Below, in pieces: positions 1 through 6,073 of a stretch of 7,850 nt of DNA; positions within the stretch are counted from its first letter, which is position 1; every line of letters starts with the position of its first letter. A model generated the notes under the pieces. It was given only the letters and a program-made list of their open reading frames with translations. It was not told where the DNA came from and did no database searches. A program made the position numbers and the translations under genes. Source of the DNA: a candidate division Zixibacteria bacterium DG_27 (lineage in GTDB: Bacteria; Zixibacteria; MSB-5A5; DG-27); contig LIZU01000042.1 of assembly GCA_001302725.1 (NCBI GenBank), forward strand, positions 1 to 7,850. Direction: 5' to 3'.

Positions 1-1208
1 TTGGCGTCACCCAGGACGTTGTCTATGTGGCAGTATTCGTTGGGCTGATGGGCGACCTCGTCTAATTTTGAATAGACCGCCGCCGCCAATCCCGCCCGGC
101 GGAAGAACGCCGCCACCGTGCCGCCGCCGATGCCGATGATTTCAGGTTCGACCTCGTAGACCTCCTTGACCGCCTTCGTCAGAGCCTTCACCACTGGAGA
201 ATCCTTCGCTGTGGGAGGCGCCGCCATCGACCTCTGCTCGTCAGTCACCTCAATCCTCACCCCGAACTGTTTTTCGACCTCCTTGACACACGAATGTATG
301 GTCTTCTCCACCTCTGCCACATCATACTCCGGGAGAATTCGACAATCCAGGCAAAAAATATCTTCGCCGGGGATGGTGTTTATGTTGGGAACGTTGGCCT
401 CCTTCTTGGTGGGCTCGAAGGTGGACTTGGGAGGGTCGAAAAGCTCATTGGTGCCATCGAACTTCCGGTGCAGCTGGTCGAGCTTGACGATCAGGTGGGA
501 GGCGGCCTTGAAGGCATTCTTCCCCTTGTACGGGGTGCTGGCGTGACATTGCTTCCCGATGGTCTTGAATTTCAACCACAGGATCGATTTCTCGGCGACC
601 TCGATCGATTTCCCATCGGGCTTGCCGAAGTCGGGGACGAGTATCAAATCCTCTTTCTTGAAGAGTTGGGGATGATGCTTTAGAAGATAATCCAGCCCGT
701 ACTTACTGCCGGCCTCCTCGTCCGAGACTAAGATCAGGCCGACGTTGTATCGGGGTGTGATCTTCTCGTCCACAAAAGAGCGGAGCGCCAAGATTGAAGC
801 CACCAGTCCCTGATGATTGTCCTCGGTGCCCCTTCCGTAAAGTTTGCCCTCCTTTTCCACCAGTTCGAAGGGATTGGTGTCCCACAGCTCATACTCTCCC
901 GGGGGAACAACGTCCATGTGCGCCAGCACCCAGACGGTCTTGGATCCATCCTCTCCGGGGTATTTCACCACTAAGTTGGGTCTGACCTTGTCGGGGACTC
1001 GCTCGTCGGGGGCGTTGTAAACCTCCACCTTCAAACTCAACTTCACCAGATACCCCTCCAGGAATTCCGATTTCTTGTACTCCCCCTCACCCCCGTTTTC
1101 CGGGCCCAAAGCCGGAGTGGCGACCAGTTCCCTCTGCAGTTCAATCAGGTCTGAACGGTAGGAATCGACCCGCTCAAGGAGCCGTCTAAAACTGTTTTCT
1201 GGAGACAT
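1..1208 (-). CDS. M20-family metallo-hydrolase (ArgE/DapE/ACY1-like), partial at left edge
   Basis: The frame is open from an ATG at 1208-1206 to the window edge, giving 402 residues with no stop. M20 enzymes are two-metal amidohydrolases or dipeptidases. The expected metal ligands are visible: His97 in LAHMDV, Asp130 in GRGTEDN, Glu165 in SDEEAG, Asp193 in VPDFG and His387 in KLDEVAHQPNE. Asp99 and Glu164 fit the catalytic pair. A dimerisation (lid) domain spans roughly residues 205-325, including CHAS around His222 and LDCR at 287-290. A glycine-rich IGIGGGTVAAFFR stretch lies at 358-370. Family members are usually a little over 400 residues, so only a few C-terminal residues should be missing. 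The start is preceded by AAAAGGTGA (about 1220-1212) and by a good promoter. There is no signal peptide, so it should be cytoplasmic. Substrate cannot be read from sequence: N-acyl amino acid, succinyl-diaminopimelate or dipeptide are all possible, so I give no symbol. The family call is secure. Confidence 0.93.
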   Translation of the reverse strand, partial: MSPENSFRRLLERVDSYRSDLIELQRELVATPALGPENGGEGEYKKSEFLEGYLVKLSLKVEVYNAPDERVPDKVRPNLVVKYPGEDGSKTVWVLAHMDVVPPGEYELWDTNPFELVEKEGKLYGRGTEDNHQGLVASILALRSFVDEKITPRYNVGLILVSDEEAGSKYGLDYLLKHHPQLFKKEDLILVPDFGKPDGKSIEVAEKSILWLKFKTIGKQCHASTPYKGKNAFKAASHLIVKLDQLHRKFDGTNELFDPPKSTFEPTKKEANVPNINTIPGEDIFCLDCRILPEYDVAEVEKTIHSCVKEVEKQFGVRIEVTDEQRSMAAPPTAKDSPVVKALTKAVKEVYEVEPEIIGIGGGTVAAFFRRAGLAAAVYSKLDEVAHQPNEYCHIDNVLGDA

Positions 1209-1240
1209 CTTTCACCTTTTCTTTTGAGGCTTAGAAGCTG

Positions 1241-1269
1241 AAAATATCTTCGAGGTGAGGCTTTGTCAA
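1241..1269 (-). promoter_or_regulatory. sigma70-type promoter for the M20 hydrolase gene
   Basis: Read on the minus strand, a perfect -35 box TTGACA (1269-1264) is followed after 17 bases by TATTTT (1246-1241), which matches 4 of 6 bases of TATAAT. Transcription would start near 1234, giving a leader of about 26 bases that carries the AAAAGGTGA ribosome binding site. The position, spacing and match support a real promoter; the start site itself is inferred. Confidence 0.65.
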
Positions 1270-1295
1270 GCTGGAGTGACACCAAAAGAACACAG

Positions 1296-1316
1296 GATTT
1301 CTTCAGAAAGAGAATC
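1296..1316. repeat. imperfect inverted repeat between divergent promoters
   Basis: The arms GATTTCTT (1296-1303) and AAGA-G-AATC (1308-1316) are complementary over 8 pairs with one extra G (1312), around a CAGA loop. It lies in the roughly 106-base stretch between the -35 boxes of the leftward and rightward promoters, where an operator could sit. No T-tract follows, so it is not a terminator. A chance repeat is quite possible. Confidence 0.25.
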
Positions 1317-1375
1317 GGAACCTTATAGAAAGTTACCTCTGCGCCATCTACACCTATTGCTCGAAGACAAAAGGC

Positions 1376-1404
1376 TTGACAACAGGTGCCTTTGTTGATA
1401 AATT
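1376..1404 (+). promoter_or_regulatory. sigma70-type promoter for the cytochrome gene
   Basis: A perfect -35 TTGACA (1376-1381) is followed after 17 bases by TAAATT (1399-1404), a 4 of 6 match to the -10 consensus within GATAAATT. Transcription would begin near 1411, leaving a leader of about 43 bases that ends with the AGGAGGT site used by the GTG start at 1454. Confidence 0.65.
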
Positions 1405-1453
1405 GCCAGAGATTCTGAGATGACAAAACGAAGGTGAGAGTCAGGAGGTAAAG

Positions 1454-1999
1454 GTGAGTCTGAATAAACTGCTCATTTTGGTAATAGTTGCTGCGGTTTC
1501 AGCTCTGTTGATCGGAGGCGCCGCTTTCTCGGGAGAGAAGCCAAGTTACGTCGGCGCCGTCAAATGTAAGCCCTGTCACAACACTACCAAGTCTGGGAAA
1601 CAGTACAGCATCTGGGCTGGGAATCCCCACGCCAAGGCTTATGAAACCTTGCTCTCAGATCATTCACAAAAGGTCGCCAAGGAGATGGACATAGCTGACC
1701 CCGCCAAAAGTGAAACCTGCCTGAAGTGTCACGTCACCGCCTATTCGGCACCGGCAGAGCAGAAGGCTGAAACGTACAAAATGGAGGAGGGGGTCAGCTG
1801 TGAGGCCTGCCACGGCCCCGGGGAGCTTTACAAGACCATGAAGGTGATGAAGAATCGGGAGCTGGCTCTGGAAAACGGCATGATTCTCCCGGACGAGGCC
1901 CTCTGCAAGGGGTGTCACAATCCCGAAAGCCCCACCTACAAGGAGTTCAAGTTCGCGGAAGCCGCTGAGCAGATCGCACATCCAACCCCCACGGAATAG
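1454..1999 (+). CDS. exported tetraheme c-type cytochrome (cytochrome c554-like)
   Basis: This 181-residue protein carries four CXXCH heme c attachment motifs: CKPCH (38-42), CLKCH (89-93), CEACH (116-120) and CKGCH (151-155). The NPHAKAYETL segment after heme 1 and EGVSCEACHGPG around heme 3 are typical of the cytochrome c554-like multiheme family. His59, His70 and His176 are candidate distal ligands. Residues 1-26 form a signal peptide with a hydrophobic core at about 6-21 and a likely cut after AFS (24-26). The mature protein therefore lies outside the cytoplasmic membrane, where heme c is attached. The start is a GTG preceded by AGGAGGT at good spacing and by its own promoter; a terminator follows, so it appears monocistronic. 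The family role is electron transfer. No redox partner or maturation gene is in the window, so the donor and acceptor are unknown. The family call is firm and the pathway is open. Confidence 0.93.
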   Translation: MSLNKLLILVIVAAVSALLIGGAAFSGEKPSYVGAVKCKPCHNTTKSGKQYSIWAGNPHAKAYETLLSDHSQKVAKEMDIADPAKSETCLKCHVTAYSAPAEQKAETYKMEEGVSCEACHGPGELYKTMKVMKNRELALENGMILPDEALCKGCHNPESPTYKEFKFAEAAEQIAHPTPTE

Positions 2000-2023
2000 C
2001 TGGTTTGGAGAGTTCAAACTGTA

Positions 2024-2062
2024 GGGGAAAGCCCCTTCGGGACTTTCCCCTTTTCGATTTTT
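2024..2062 (+). terminator. intrinsic terminator after the cytochrome gene
   Basis: The arms GGGGAAAG (2024-2031) and CTTTCCCC (2043-2050) form a perfect 8-pair stem. Inside it, CCTTCGGG can extend the helix with a UUCG-type tetraloop closed by C-G. The stem is followed by TTTT, CGA and TTTTT (2051-2062). This is a textbook Rho-independent terminator, 24 bases after the cytochrome stop and just upstream of the next promoter. Confidence 0.92.
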
Positions 2063-2065
2063 CCC

Positions 2066-2093
2066 TTGACAAGGTTGGCTTTGAGGCTAACTT
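2066..2093 (+). promoter_or_regulatory. likely promoter of the yceD-rpmF-fatty acid synthesis operon
   Basis: A perfect TTGACA (2066-2071) begins 4 bases after the terminator T-tract. The best -10 candidate is TAACTT (2088-2093) at 16-base spacing, matching 3 of 6 positions, so the downstream half is weak. If used, transcription would start near 2100, almost at the yceD ATG (2102). No other convincing promoter lies between the terminator and yceD. Confidence 0.5.
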
Positions 2094-2101
2094 TCCTTGC
2101 T

Positions 2102-2614
2102 ATGAAAATAAACCTAAGAGAGATAGAAGCTGGCGAAGCAGAATTCAATTTCCAGGTGAGCCCGGAAGAGATGGACCTTTTCACCCCGGAGGTGGAGTTT
2201 CTGGAGGTGATCGAAACCAGGGTGAAGGTTACCGGGTCGGAGAAGCAACAGCTGCTGCACACCTCCATCGAGACTAAGGTGCGGTGTGGGTGTTCTCGCT
2301 GTCTGGAGCCGGTCATTATCCCCCTGAGGGCGGAATTCAAGCTGCTTCTCAAGTCCTGCGGACCTTTCGCCAAAGCTTCAGGACCCGCCGCCCAGGAGGA
2401 GGACTTGGTCCTGGTCGCCGATTCCGACACCTCCTTCGATATTACCGAAAGGGTCAGAGAGGCGATCATCCTATCCTTGCCTCTCAAACCATTATGTCGA
2501 GAGAACTGTAAGGGGCTCTGTCGCCACTGCGGAGCCAACCTGAATCTCAAAACCTGCCGGTGTGAGGAGCAGAAACTCGACCCCCGCTGGAGTAAGCTGA
2601 AGGAATTGATGTAG
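2102..2614 (+). CDS. yceD: DUF177/YceD family protein
   Basis: The protein has 170 residues, the usual size for YceD. It begins MKINLREIEAGEAEF, close to the family N-terminus. The core has CGCSRCLEPV (62-71). The C-terminal part has the diagnostic cysteine-rich signature, Cys132 and Cys136, then GLCRHCGANLNL (138-149) and TCRC (151-154), which looks able to bind metal. DUF177 proteins are almost always encoded just upstream of rpmF, as here, and have been linked to 23S rRNA accumulation in plastids and E. coli; the molecular activity is unsettled. It is a cytoplasmic protein with no membrane segment. I chose ATG 2102 rather than the in-frame TTG at 2066, because the TTG codon is part of the promoter -35 box and its 12 extra residues do not fit the family. 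There is no clear SD at normal distance; GAGG (2083-2086) is too far away. Confidence 0.9.
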   Translation: MKINLREIEAGEAEFNFQVSPEEMDLFTPEVEFLEVIETRVKVTGSEKQQLLHTSIETKVRCGCSRCLEPVIIPLRAEFKLLLKSCGPFAKASGPAAQEEDLVLVADSDTSFDITERVREAIILSLPLKPLCRENCKGLCRHCGANLNLKTCRCEEQKLDPRWSKLKELM

Positions 2615-2701
2615 TCTCCACCGAACGACAACAATCGACCGAATTCTACGAAACCCAAAGAAAACGCCAAGATTGCCGATAGAATTACTTTGATGTTTAA
2701 G

Positions 2702-2721
2702 TCAACTTGTCGCTGAGTTGA
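2702..2721 (+). promoter_or_regulatory. hairpin abutting the rpmF ribosome binding site
   Basis: The arms TCAACT (2702-2707) and AGTTGA (2716-2721) pair perfectly. Two U-G wobbles can extend the stem inward to a TCGC loop. The 3' arm runs into the GAGGAGAG ribosome binding site (2720-2727) of rpmF, so the folded RNA could reduce access to it. There is no following T-tract, so it is not a terminator. The pairing is visible; a regulatory role is inferred. Confidence 0.3.
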
Positions 2722-2731
2722 GGAGAGTGCC

Positions 2732-2917
2732 TTGCCACTACCGAAGAGAAGACATTCAAAAAGTCGCGGTGCCAAGAGGCGCACCCACTGGAAACTGAAG
2801 AGGCCCAATGTGGTGGAATGTCCCCACTGCCATCAGGGAAAGCTGCCTCACCACATCTGCCCTCACTGCGGTTGGTACCACGGGGAGGAGATAATCACCC
2901 CCAAGGAGGCCAAGTAG
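2732..2917 (+). CDS. rpmF: 50S ribosomal protein L32 (bL32), zinc-binding form
   Basis: This 61-residue protein starts with PLPKRRHSKSRGAKRR and continues THWKLKRPNVVECPHC, a near-standard bL32 N-terminus. Cys30, Cys33, Cys43 and Cys46 form two CPHC pairs, the zinc-ribbon form of L32 rather than the zinc-free form that has lost the cysteines. bL32 is a basic protein of the large ribosomal subunit near the peptidyl transferase region. Translation starts at TTG 2732, just after GAGGAGAG (2720-2727); the GTG at 2727 is out of frame. It lies 117 bases after yceD and 22 bases before plsX, the classic yceD-rpmF-plsX order. The 117-base gap holds a TAGAAT (2680-2685) and a weak TTGCCG-17-TTTAAG pair (2673-2701), so an extra promoter is possible but poorly supported. 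The identity is secure. Confidence 0.97.
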   Translation: MPLPKRRHSKSRGAKRRTHWKLKRPNVVECPHCHQGKLPHHICPHCGWYHGEEIITPKEAK

Positions 2918-2939
2918 ATAAAAAGGTTTAAGGTATCCC

Positions 2940-4007
2940 GTGAACCACAAAGTCACCATTGCACTTGACGCCATGGGAGGCGATTACGCCCCGGCTTCGA
3001 TAGTGCAGGGAGCCTATCTGGCCGCTCAGGAGCTCGGGGATAAGGTCGCTTTAGTCCTGGTCGGCAACCGCGACAAAATCACCGAATGCATCAAAACCTC
3101 CAAGTTGGAATCTCCGCCCTTCGACATTGAACATGCTCCCGAAGAGGTCCTGATGGAGGAAAAACCAACGGAGGCGTTGAGGAGAAAGAAAGCCTCTTCC
3201 ATCGCGGTGGCTTCGAGGTTGCACAGGCGTGGGGATGCAGACGCAATCCTGTCGGCGGGCAACACCGGGGCGGTGGTGGCCTCGGCCCTTTTCACCTTAG
3301 GGCGGCTGGAGGGAGTCCTGCGACCCGCCATCACCACCAGCTTCCCCACTGAGAAAGGAGTTACCACGGTTCTGGACATGGGTGCCAACCCCGAGTGCAA
3401 GCCGGCAAACCTGTTACAGTTTGGGGTAATGGGTTCCATATACGAAAGCTACATTCACTCCAAGGAGAATCCCCGGATCGGTTTGCTTTCAATCGGAGAG
3501 GAAGCGACCAAGGGCAACGACCTCATTCTGGCGGCGCACAAGCTCTTCTCCGAAAGCTCTCTTAACTTCGTCGGCAACATCGAAGGGCAGGATATCCTCA
3601 AAGGGGCGGTGGACGTGGTGGTGACCGACGGATTCGTGGGGAACGTGATTTTAAAATTCACGGGCAGCATCCTGGACTTCCTGAACAGCTTGGCACTAAG
3701 GCACGTAAAGAGGGATATCTTCGCGAAACTTGGGGTCTTACTGCTCAAATCTGCCCTCCGTTCCATCAGGAGGACCTTAGACTACACTGAATATGGAGGT
3801 GCTCCCCTCTTAGGGATAGATGGGGTCTGTATCATCTGCCACGGCAGTTCCTCTCCGAAGGCCATCTCAAGCGGCATAAAGGTCGCTCACCGGATGGTCA
3901 GCGATGAGGTTAACGACCACATCAGGAAACGACTTTTCTCCGATGGTTATATGTTCGCGGCTGTCGCTCCCGGCAGTCTCAAAAACTCCACTGTGAAGCA
4001 AGAATAG
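2940..4007 (+). CDS. plsX: phosphate acyltransferase PlsX (acyl-ACP:phosphate acyltransferase)
   Basis: PlsX makes acyl-phosphate from acyl-ACP and phosphate; PlsY then uses acyl-phosphate to acylate glycerol-3-phosphate, the first step of phosphatidic acid synthesis. The 355-residue length fits the family. Family motifs run in order: IALDAMGGDYAP (7-18), SAGNTGA (105-111), LDMGAN (145-150), GLLSIGEEATKGN (181-193), GNIEG (212-216), DVVVTDGFVGNV (225-236), YGGAPLLGIDG (285-295) and CHGSS (300-304). It is a soluble enzyme that associates peripherally with the membrane. Translation starts at GTG 2940, which places the family N-terminus correctly; the upstream AAGGT (2930-2934) is only a modest SD. 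It lies 22 bases after rpmF and 29 bases before fabD. In many bacteria fabH lies directly after plsX, but here it is missing. Confidence 0.97.
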   Translation: MNHKVTIALDAMGGDYAPASIVQGAYLAAQELGDKVALVLVGNRDKITECIKTSKLESPPFDIEHAPEEVLMEEKPTEALRRKKASSIAVASRLHRRGDADAILSAGNTGAVVASALFTLGRLEGVLRPAITTSFPTEKGVTTVLDMGANPECKPANLLQFGVMGSIYESYIHSKENPRIGLLSIGEEATKGNDLILAAHKLFSESSLNFVGNIEGQDILKGAVDVVVTDGFVGNVILKFTGSILDFLNSLALRHVKRDIFAKLGVLLLKSALRSIRRTLDYTEYGGAPLLGIDGVCIICHGSSSPKAISSGIKVAHRMVSDEVNDHIRKRLFSDGYMFAAVAPGSLKNSTVKQE

Positions 4008-4036
4008 AGCCTCGAGATTTTGAGTCTGGGTCGGAT

Positions 4037-4993
4037 TTGAACAAGGTAGCTTGGATTTTCCCGGGACAGGCCTCCCAATATGTGGGGATGGCTTCCGATT
4101 TGCACTCAGATTTTCAGCAGGCCCGGGAGCTCTTCAAGCGGGCTGAGGAGGTCTTGGGGTTTGATCTCAAGGAGGTCTGCTTCAACGGTCCCAACCAGGT
4201 GCTGGTGCAGACCCGGTATACCCAGCCGGCGATCTTCGTCCACAGCTGCATCTTAGATTCAATTCTGAAGGAGAAAGGGCTGAAAAAGGACTTCGTGGCC
4301 GGACACAGCCTCGGAGAGTATTCGGCACTGTTCTCCTCCGGAGCTTTGGATTTCAAATCCGCCTTGGAAGCAGTGAAATACAGGAGTCGGTTTATGCAGG
4401 AGGCCTGCGACCAGGATAAGGGAACCATGGCGGCGGTGGTGGGAATGGAACTGCAGGAGGTCCAGCAGGTGCTGGAGAAGGTGGAGGGGGCCACCTCCGC
4501 CAACTACAACTCTCCCGGGCAGGTGGCCATCTCCGGAGAGGTGGAAGCGGTTGCGAAGGCCGGCGAGCTTCTGTTAGCCGCTGGCGCCAAAAGGGTCATC
4601 CCACTGAAAGTGGGAGGCGCATATCACTCCCCGCTGATGGAGCCCGCCAGAGGCAAGATGGAGAAGGTTCTGGAAAACCTGAAGTTCTCCCACTTCTCCG
4701 TTCCCGTGATCGCCAACGTCAGCGCCGAGGCGGTCAGCGACGGGGACACAATGAGGCAGATGCTTTCACGACAGATCACCTCTCCGGTTCTCTGGTATCC
4801 CTCCCTGAGGCGGATGGTGGAGCTGGGAGCTGACACCTTCGTGGAGGTTGGCCCGGGAAAGGTCTTGCAGGGTCTGGTGAAGAGGGCCTTCCCTCCCAAG
4901 GGGGACAAGCCTCTGAGCGCAGAGGGGTTGAGAGTTCTCGGGGTGGACAAATCGGAAGACCTGGAGGCCCTAGAGCAGTCTCTACAGAAGTGA
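4037..4993 (+). CDS. fabD: malonyl-CoA:ACP transacylase FabD
   Basis: FabD moves the malonyl group from malonyl-CoA to the phosphopantetheine of ACP, supplying the extender unit for fatty acid synthesis. The 318 residues match the usual length of about 310. The nucleophile is Ser91 in GHSLGEYSAL (89-98). His197 in GGAYHSPLM fits the catalytic histidine, Arg116 the carboxylate-binding arginine, and Gln11 (FPGQASQ, with Ala where many FabDs have Gly) and Gln246 the oxyanion-hole and supporting glutamines. The C-terminal VEVGPGKVLQGL (269-280) is typical. Translation must start at TTG 4037: no other in-frame start precedes it after the plsX stop, and the next ATG, at residue 18, would remove the FPGQ motif. 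No convincing SD is present, so initiation may depend on translation of plsX just upstream. It is 22 bases before fabG. Confidence 0.96.
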   Translation: MNKVAWIFPGQASQYVGMASDLHSDFQQARELFKRAEEVLGFDLKEVCFNGPNQVLVQTRYTQPAIFVHSCILDSILKEKGLKKDFVAGHSLGEYSALFSSGALDFKSALEAVKYRSRFMQEACDQDKGTMAAVVGMELQEVQQVLEKVEGATSANYNSPGQVAISGEVEAVAKAGELLLAAGAKRVIPLKVGGAYHSPLMEPARGKMEKVLENLKFSHFSVPVIANVSAEAVSDGDTMRQMLSRQITSPVLWYPSLRRMVELGADTFVEVGPGKVLQGLVKRAFPPKGDKPLSAEGLRVLGVDKSEDLEALEQSLQK

Positions 4994-5015
4994 ATCTCCA
5001 AGAAAAGGAGCAGAA

Positions 5016-5762
5016 GTGACCGATTTCGAGGGTAAAGTGGCTTTGGTGACCGGTGGGGCCCAGGGGATTGGAGCCGCCATCGCCAGCAAGTTCGCCTCTC
5101 TGAAAGCCGCGATCGTGATCCCGGACATCAACTACCAGAGCGCAAAAAATACTTGCGAAAGGCTGGATAAGGAGTTTAATTGCACCGCACTTCCCTACCA
5201 GACCGATGTATCCGATGCCGTCGAGGTGGGGAAGCTTTTCGAAGCGGTGGCGGCGAGGCTGGGCACTGTCGACATCCTGGTGAACAACGCCGGGATAGCC
5301 AAAGACGGCCTGATCCTGAGACTTTCTGACGCCGATTGGGATAAGGTGATCAAGGTCAATCTCAAGGGAGGTTTCAACTGCACCAAGGCCGCCGCCAGGC
5401 TGATGGTCAAGAGAAGATGGGGACGGATAATAAGTATTAGCTCGGTGGTGGGAATAATGGGAAACTTCGGACAGGCCAACTACGCCGCCTCCAAGGCCGG
5501 CCTCATCGGGTTGACCAAGTCGGCGGCAAAGGAGTTGGCCGGACGGGGCATAACCGTCAACGCCGTCGCCCCCGGCTATATCGAAACCGAAATGACCGCA
5601 GATCTGCCCCCGGAGGCCAAGGAGGCTTACCTGAAGTCCATCCCCATGAAGCGTCCCGGGAAGCCGGAGGAGGTTGCGGAGGTGGTCTGTTTTCTGGCTT
5701 CTGAATCCGCCGCCTACATAACCGGGCAGGTCATTCACGTTGACGGCGGGCTTTTGATGTAG
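5016..5762 (+). CDS. fabG: 3-oxoacyl-ACP reductase FabG (short-chain dehydrogenase)
   Basis: FabG reduces beta-ketoacyl-ACP to beta-hydroxyacyl-ACP, the first reduction of each elongation cycle. At 248 residues it has the standard size. The Rossmann nucleotide-binding motif is TGGAQGIG (12-19), with NNAG at 90-93. The catalytic tetrad is Asn115, Ser143, Tyr156 and Lys160 (NYAASKAG). The end has ITGQVIHVDGG (235-245), as in FabG proteins. Asp37 lies 18 residues after the last glycine of TGGAQGIG, where NAD(H)-dependent short-chain dehydrogenases carry an acidic residue; E. coli-type FabG uses NADPH and lacks it. The start is GTG 5016 with AAAAGGAG (5003-5010) five bases upstream. It lies between fabD and acpP, so a fatty acid role is much more likely than another dehydrogenase activity. 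The cofactor preference is inference only. Confidence 0.95.
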   Translation: MTDFEGKVALVTGGAQGIGAAIASKFASLKAAIVIPDINYQSAKNTCERLDKEFNCTALPYQTDVSDAVEVGKLFEAVAARLGTVDILVNNAGIAKDGLILRLSDADWDKVIKVNLKGGFNCTKAAARLMVKRRWGRIISISSVVGIMGNFGQANYAASKAGLIGLTKSAAKELAGRGITVNAVAPGYIETEMTADLPPEAKEAYLKSIPMKRPGKPEEVAEVVCFLASESAAYITGQVIHVDGGLLM

Positions 5763-5824
5763 GTTGGGAAAACCGAGCATGAAGATAATTATAACGTAAT
5801 CTCGTTAGCTTTTGGAGGTCGAAG

Positions 5825-6070
5825 ATGTCCGTTGAGGAGAGAGTGAAGAATATCGTCGTGGAACAGCTGGGGGTGGAGCCGGAACAGGTCACCACCGAGG
5901 CCTCCTTCGTGGATGACCTCGGCGCCGACTCCCTAGACACCGTGGAGCTGGTGATGGCGCTGGAGGAGGAGTTCGGCATGGAGATCCCCGACGAGGAGGC
6001 GGAAAAGATCCGTACCGTAGGCGAGGCTATCAACTACATAAACAGTGCCGCCGAACAGAAAAAGGAATAA
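5825..6070 (+). CDS. acpP: acyl carrier protein
   Basis: This 81-residue, strongly acidic protein carries the growing acyl chain on a phosphopantetheine arm attached to Ser36 in the GADSLDTVELVM segment (33-44). The following LEEEFGMEIPDEEAEKI (46-62) is the recognition helix region seen in bacterial ACPs. Length and sequence match the standard fatty acid ACP rather than a polyketide or specialised one. The ATG at 5825 has a near-ideal GGAGGT (5814-5819) five bases upstream, the strongest translation signal among the fatty acid genes here, as expected for the most abundant product. It lies 62 bases after fabG and 99 bases before fabF; the order fabD-fabG-acpP-fabF is conserved in many bacteria. 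An activating 4'-phosphopantetheinyl transferase must be encoded elsewhere. Confidence 0.97.
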   Translation: MSVEERVKNIVVEQLGVEPEQVTTEASFVDDLGADSLDTVELVMALEEEFGMEIPDEEAEKIRTVGEAINYINSAAEQKKE

Positions 6071-6073
6071 CTC

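Noticed and set aside
166..683. Plus-strand open frames at the left end
   Set aside because: They lie antisense to the M20 hydrolase, whose catalytic motifs are clear on the minus strand.
1145..1426. Minus-strand 93-codon frame across the divergent intergenic region
   Set aside because: It starts at TTG with no supporting promoter, runs across the cytochrome promoter and ends inside the out-of-frame 5' end of the M20 gene. The product resembles no family I know.
2066..2101. TTG 2066 as an upstream start for yceD
   Set aside because: The codon is part of the TTGACA -35 box, lies right after the terminator, has no SD, and would add residues absent from the family.
2050..2110. FapR-like fatty acid operator near the operon promoter
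   Set aside because: I looked for a palindromic lipid-regulator site around the promoter and saw none, so regulation by malonyl-CoA sensing is not supported.
2014..2808. Minus-strand 264-codon open frame opposite yceD and rpmF
   Set aside because: It is antisense to recognised genes and crosses the terminator and promoter, with no recognisable domain.
4776..5780. Minus-strand 334-codon open frame opposite fabD and fabG
   Set aside because: It is entirely antisense to two well-identified genes. Codon bias in GC-rich genes often keeps the antisense frame open, and the translation shows no family motif.
5764..5795. Possible internal promoter before acpP
   Set aside because: TATAAC (5790-5795) is a good -10 box, but the best -35 (TTGGGA, 5764-5769) is 20 bases away, which is too far for confidence.
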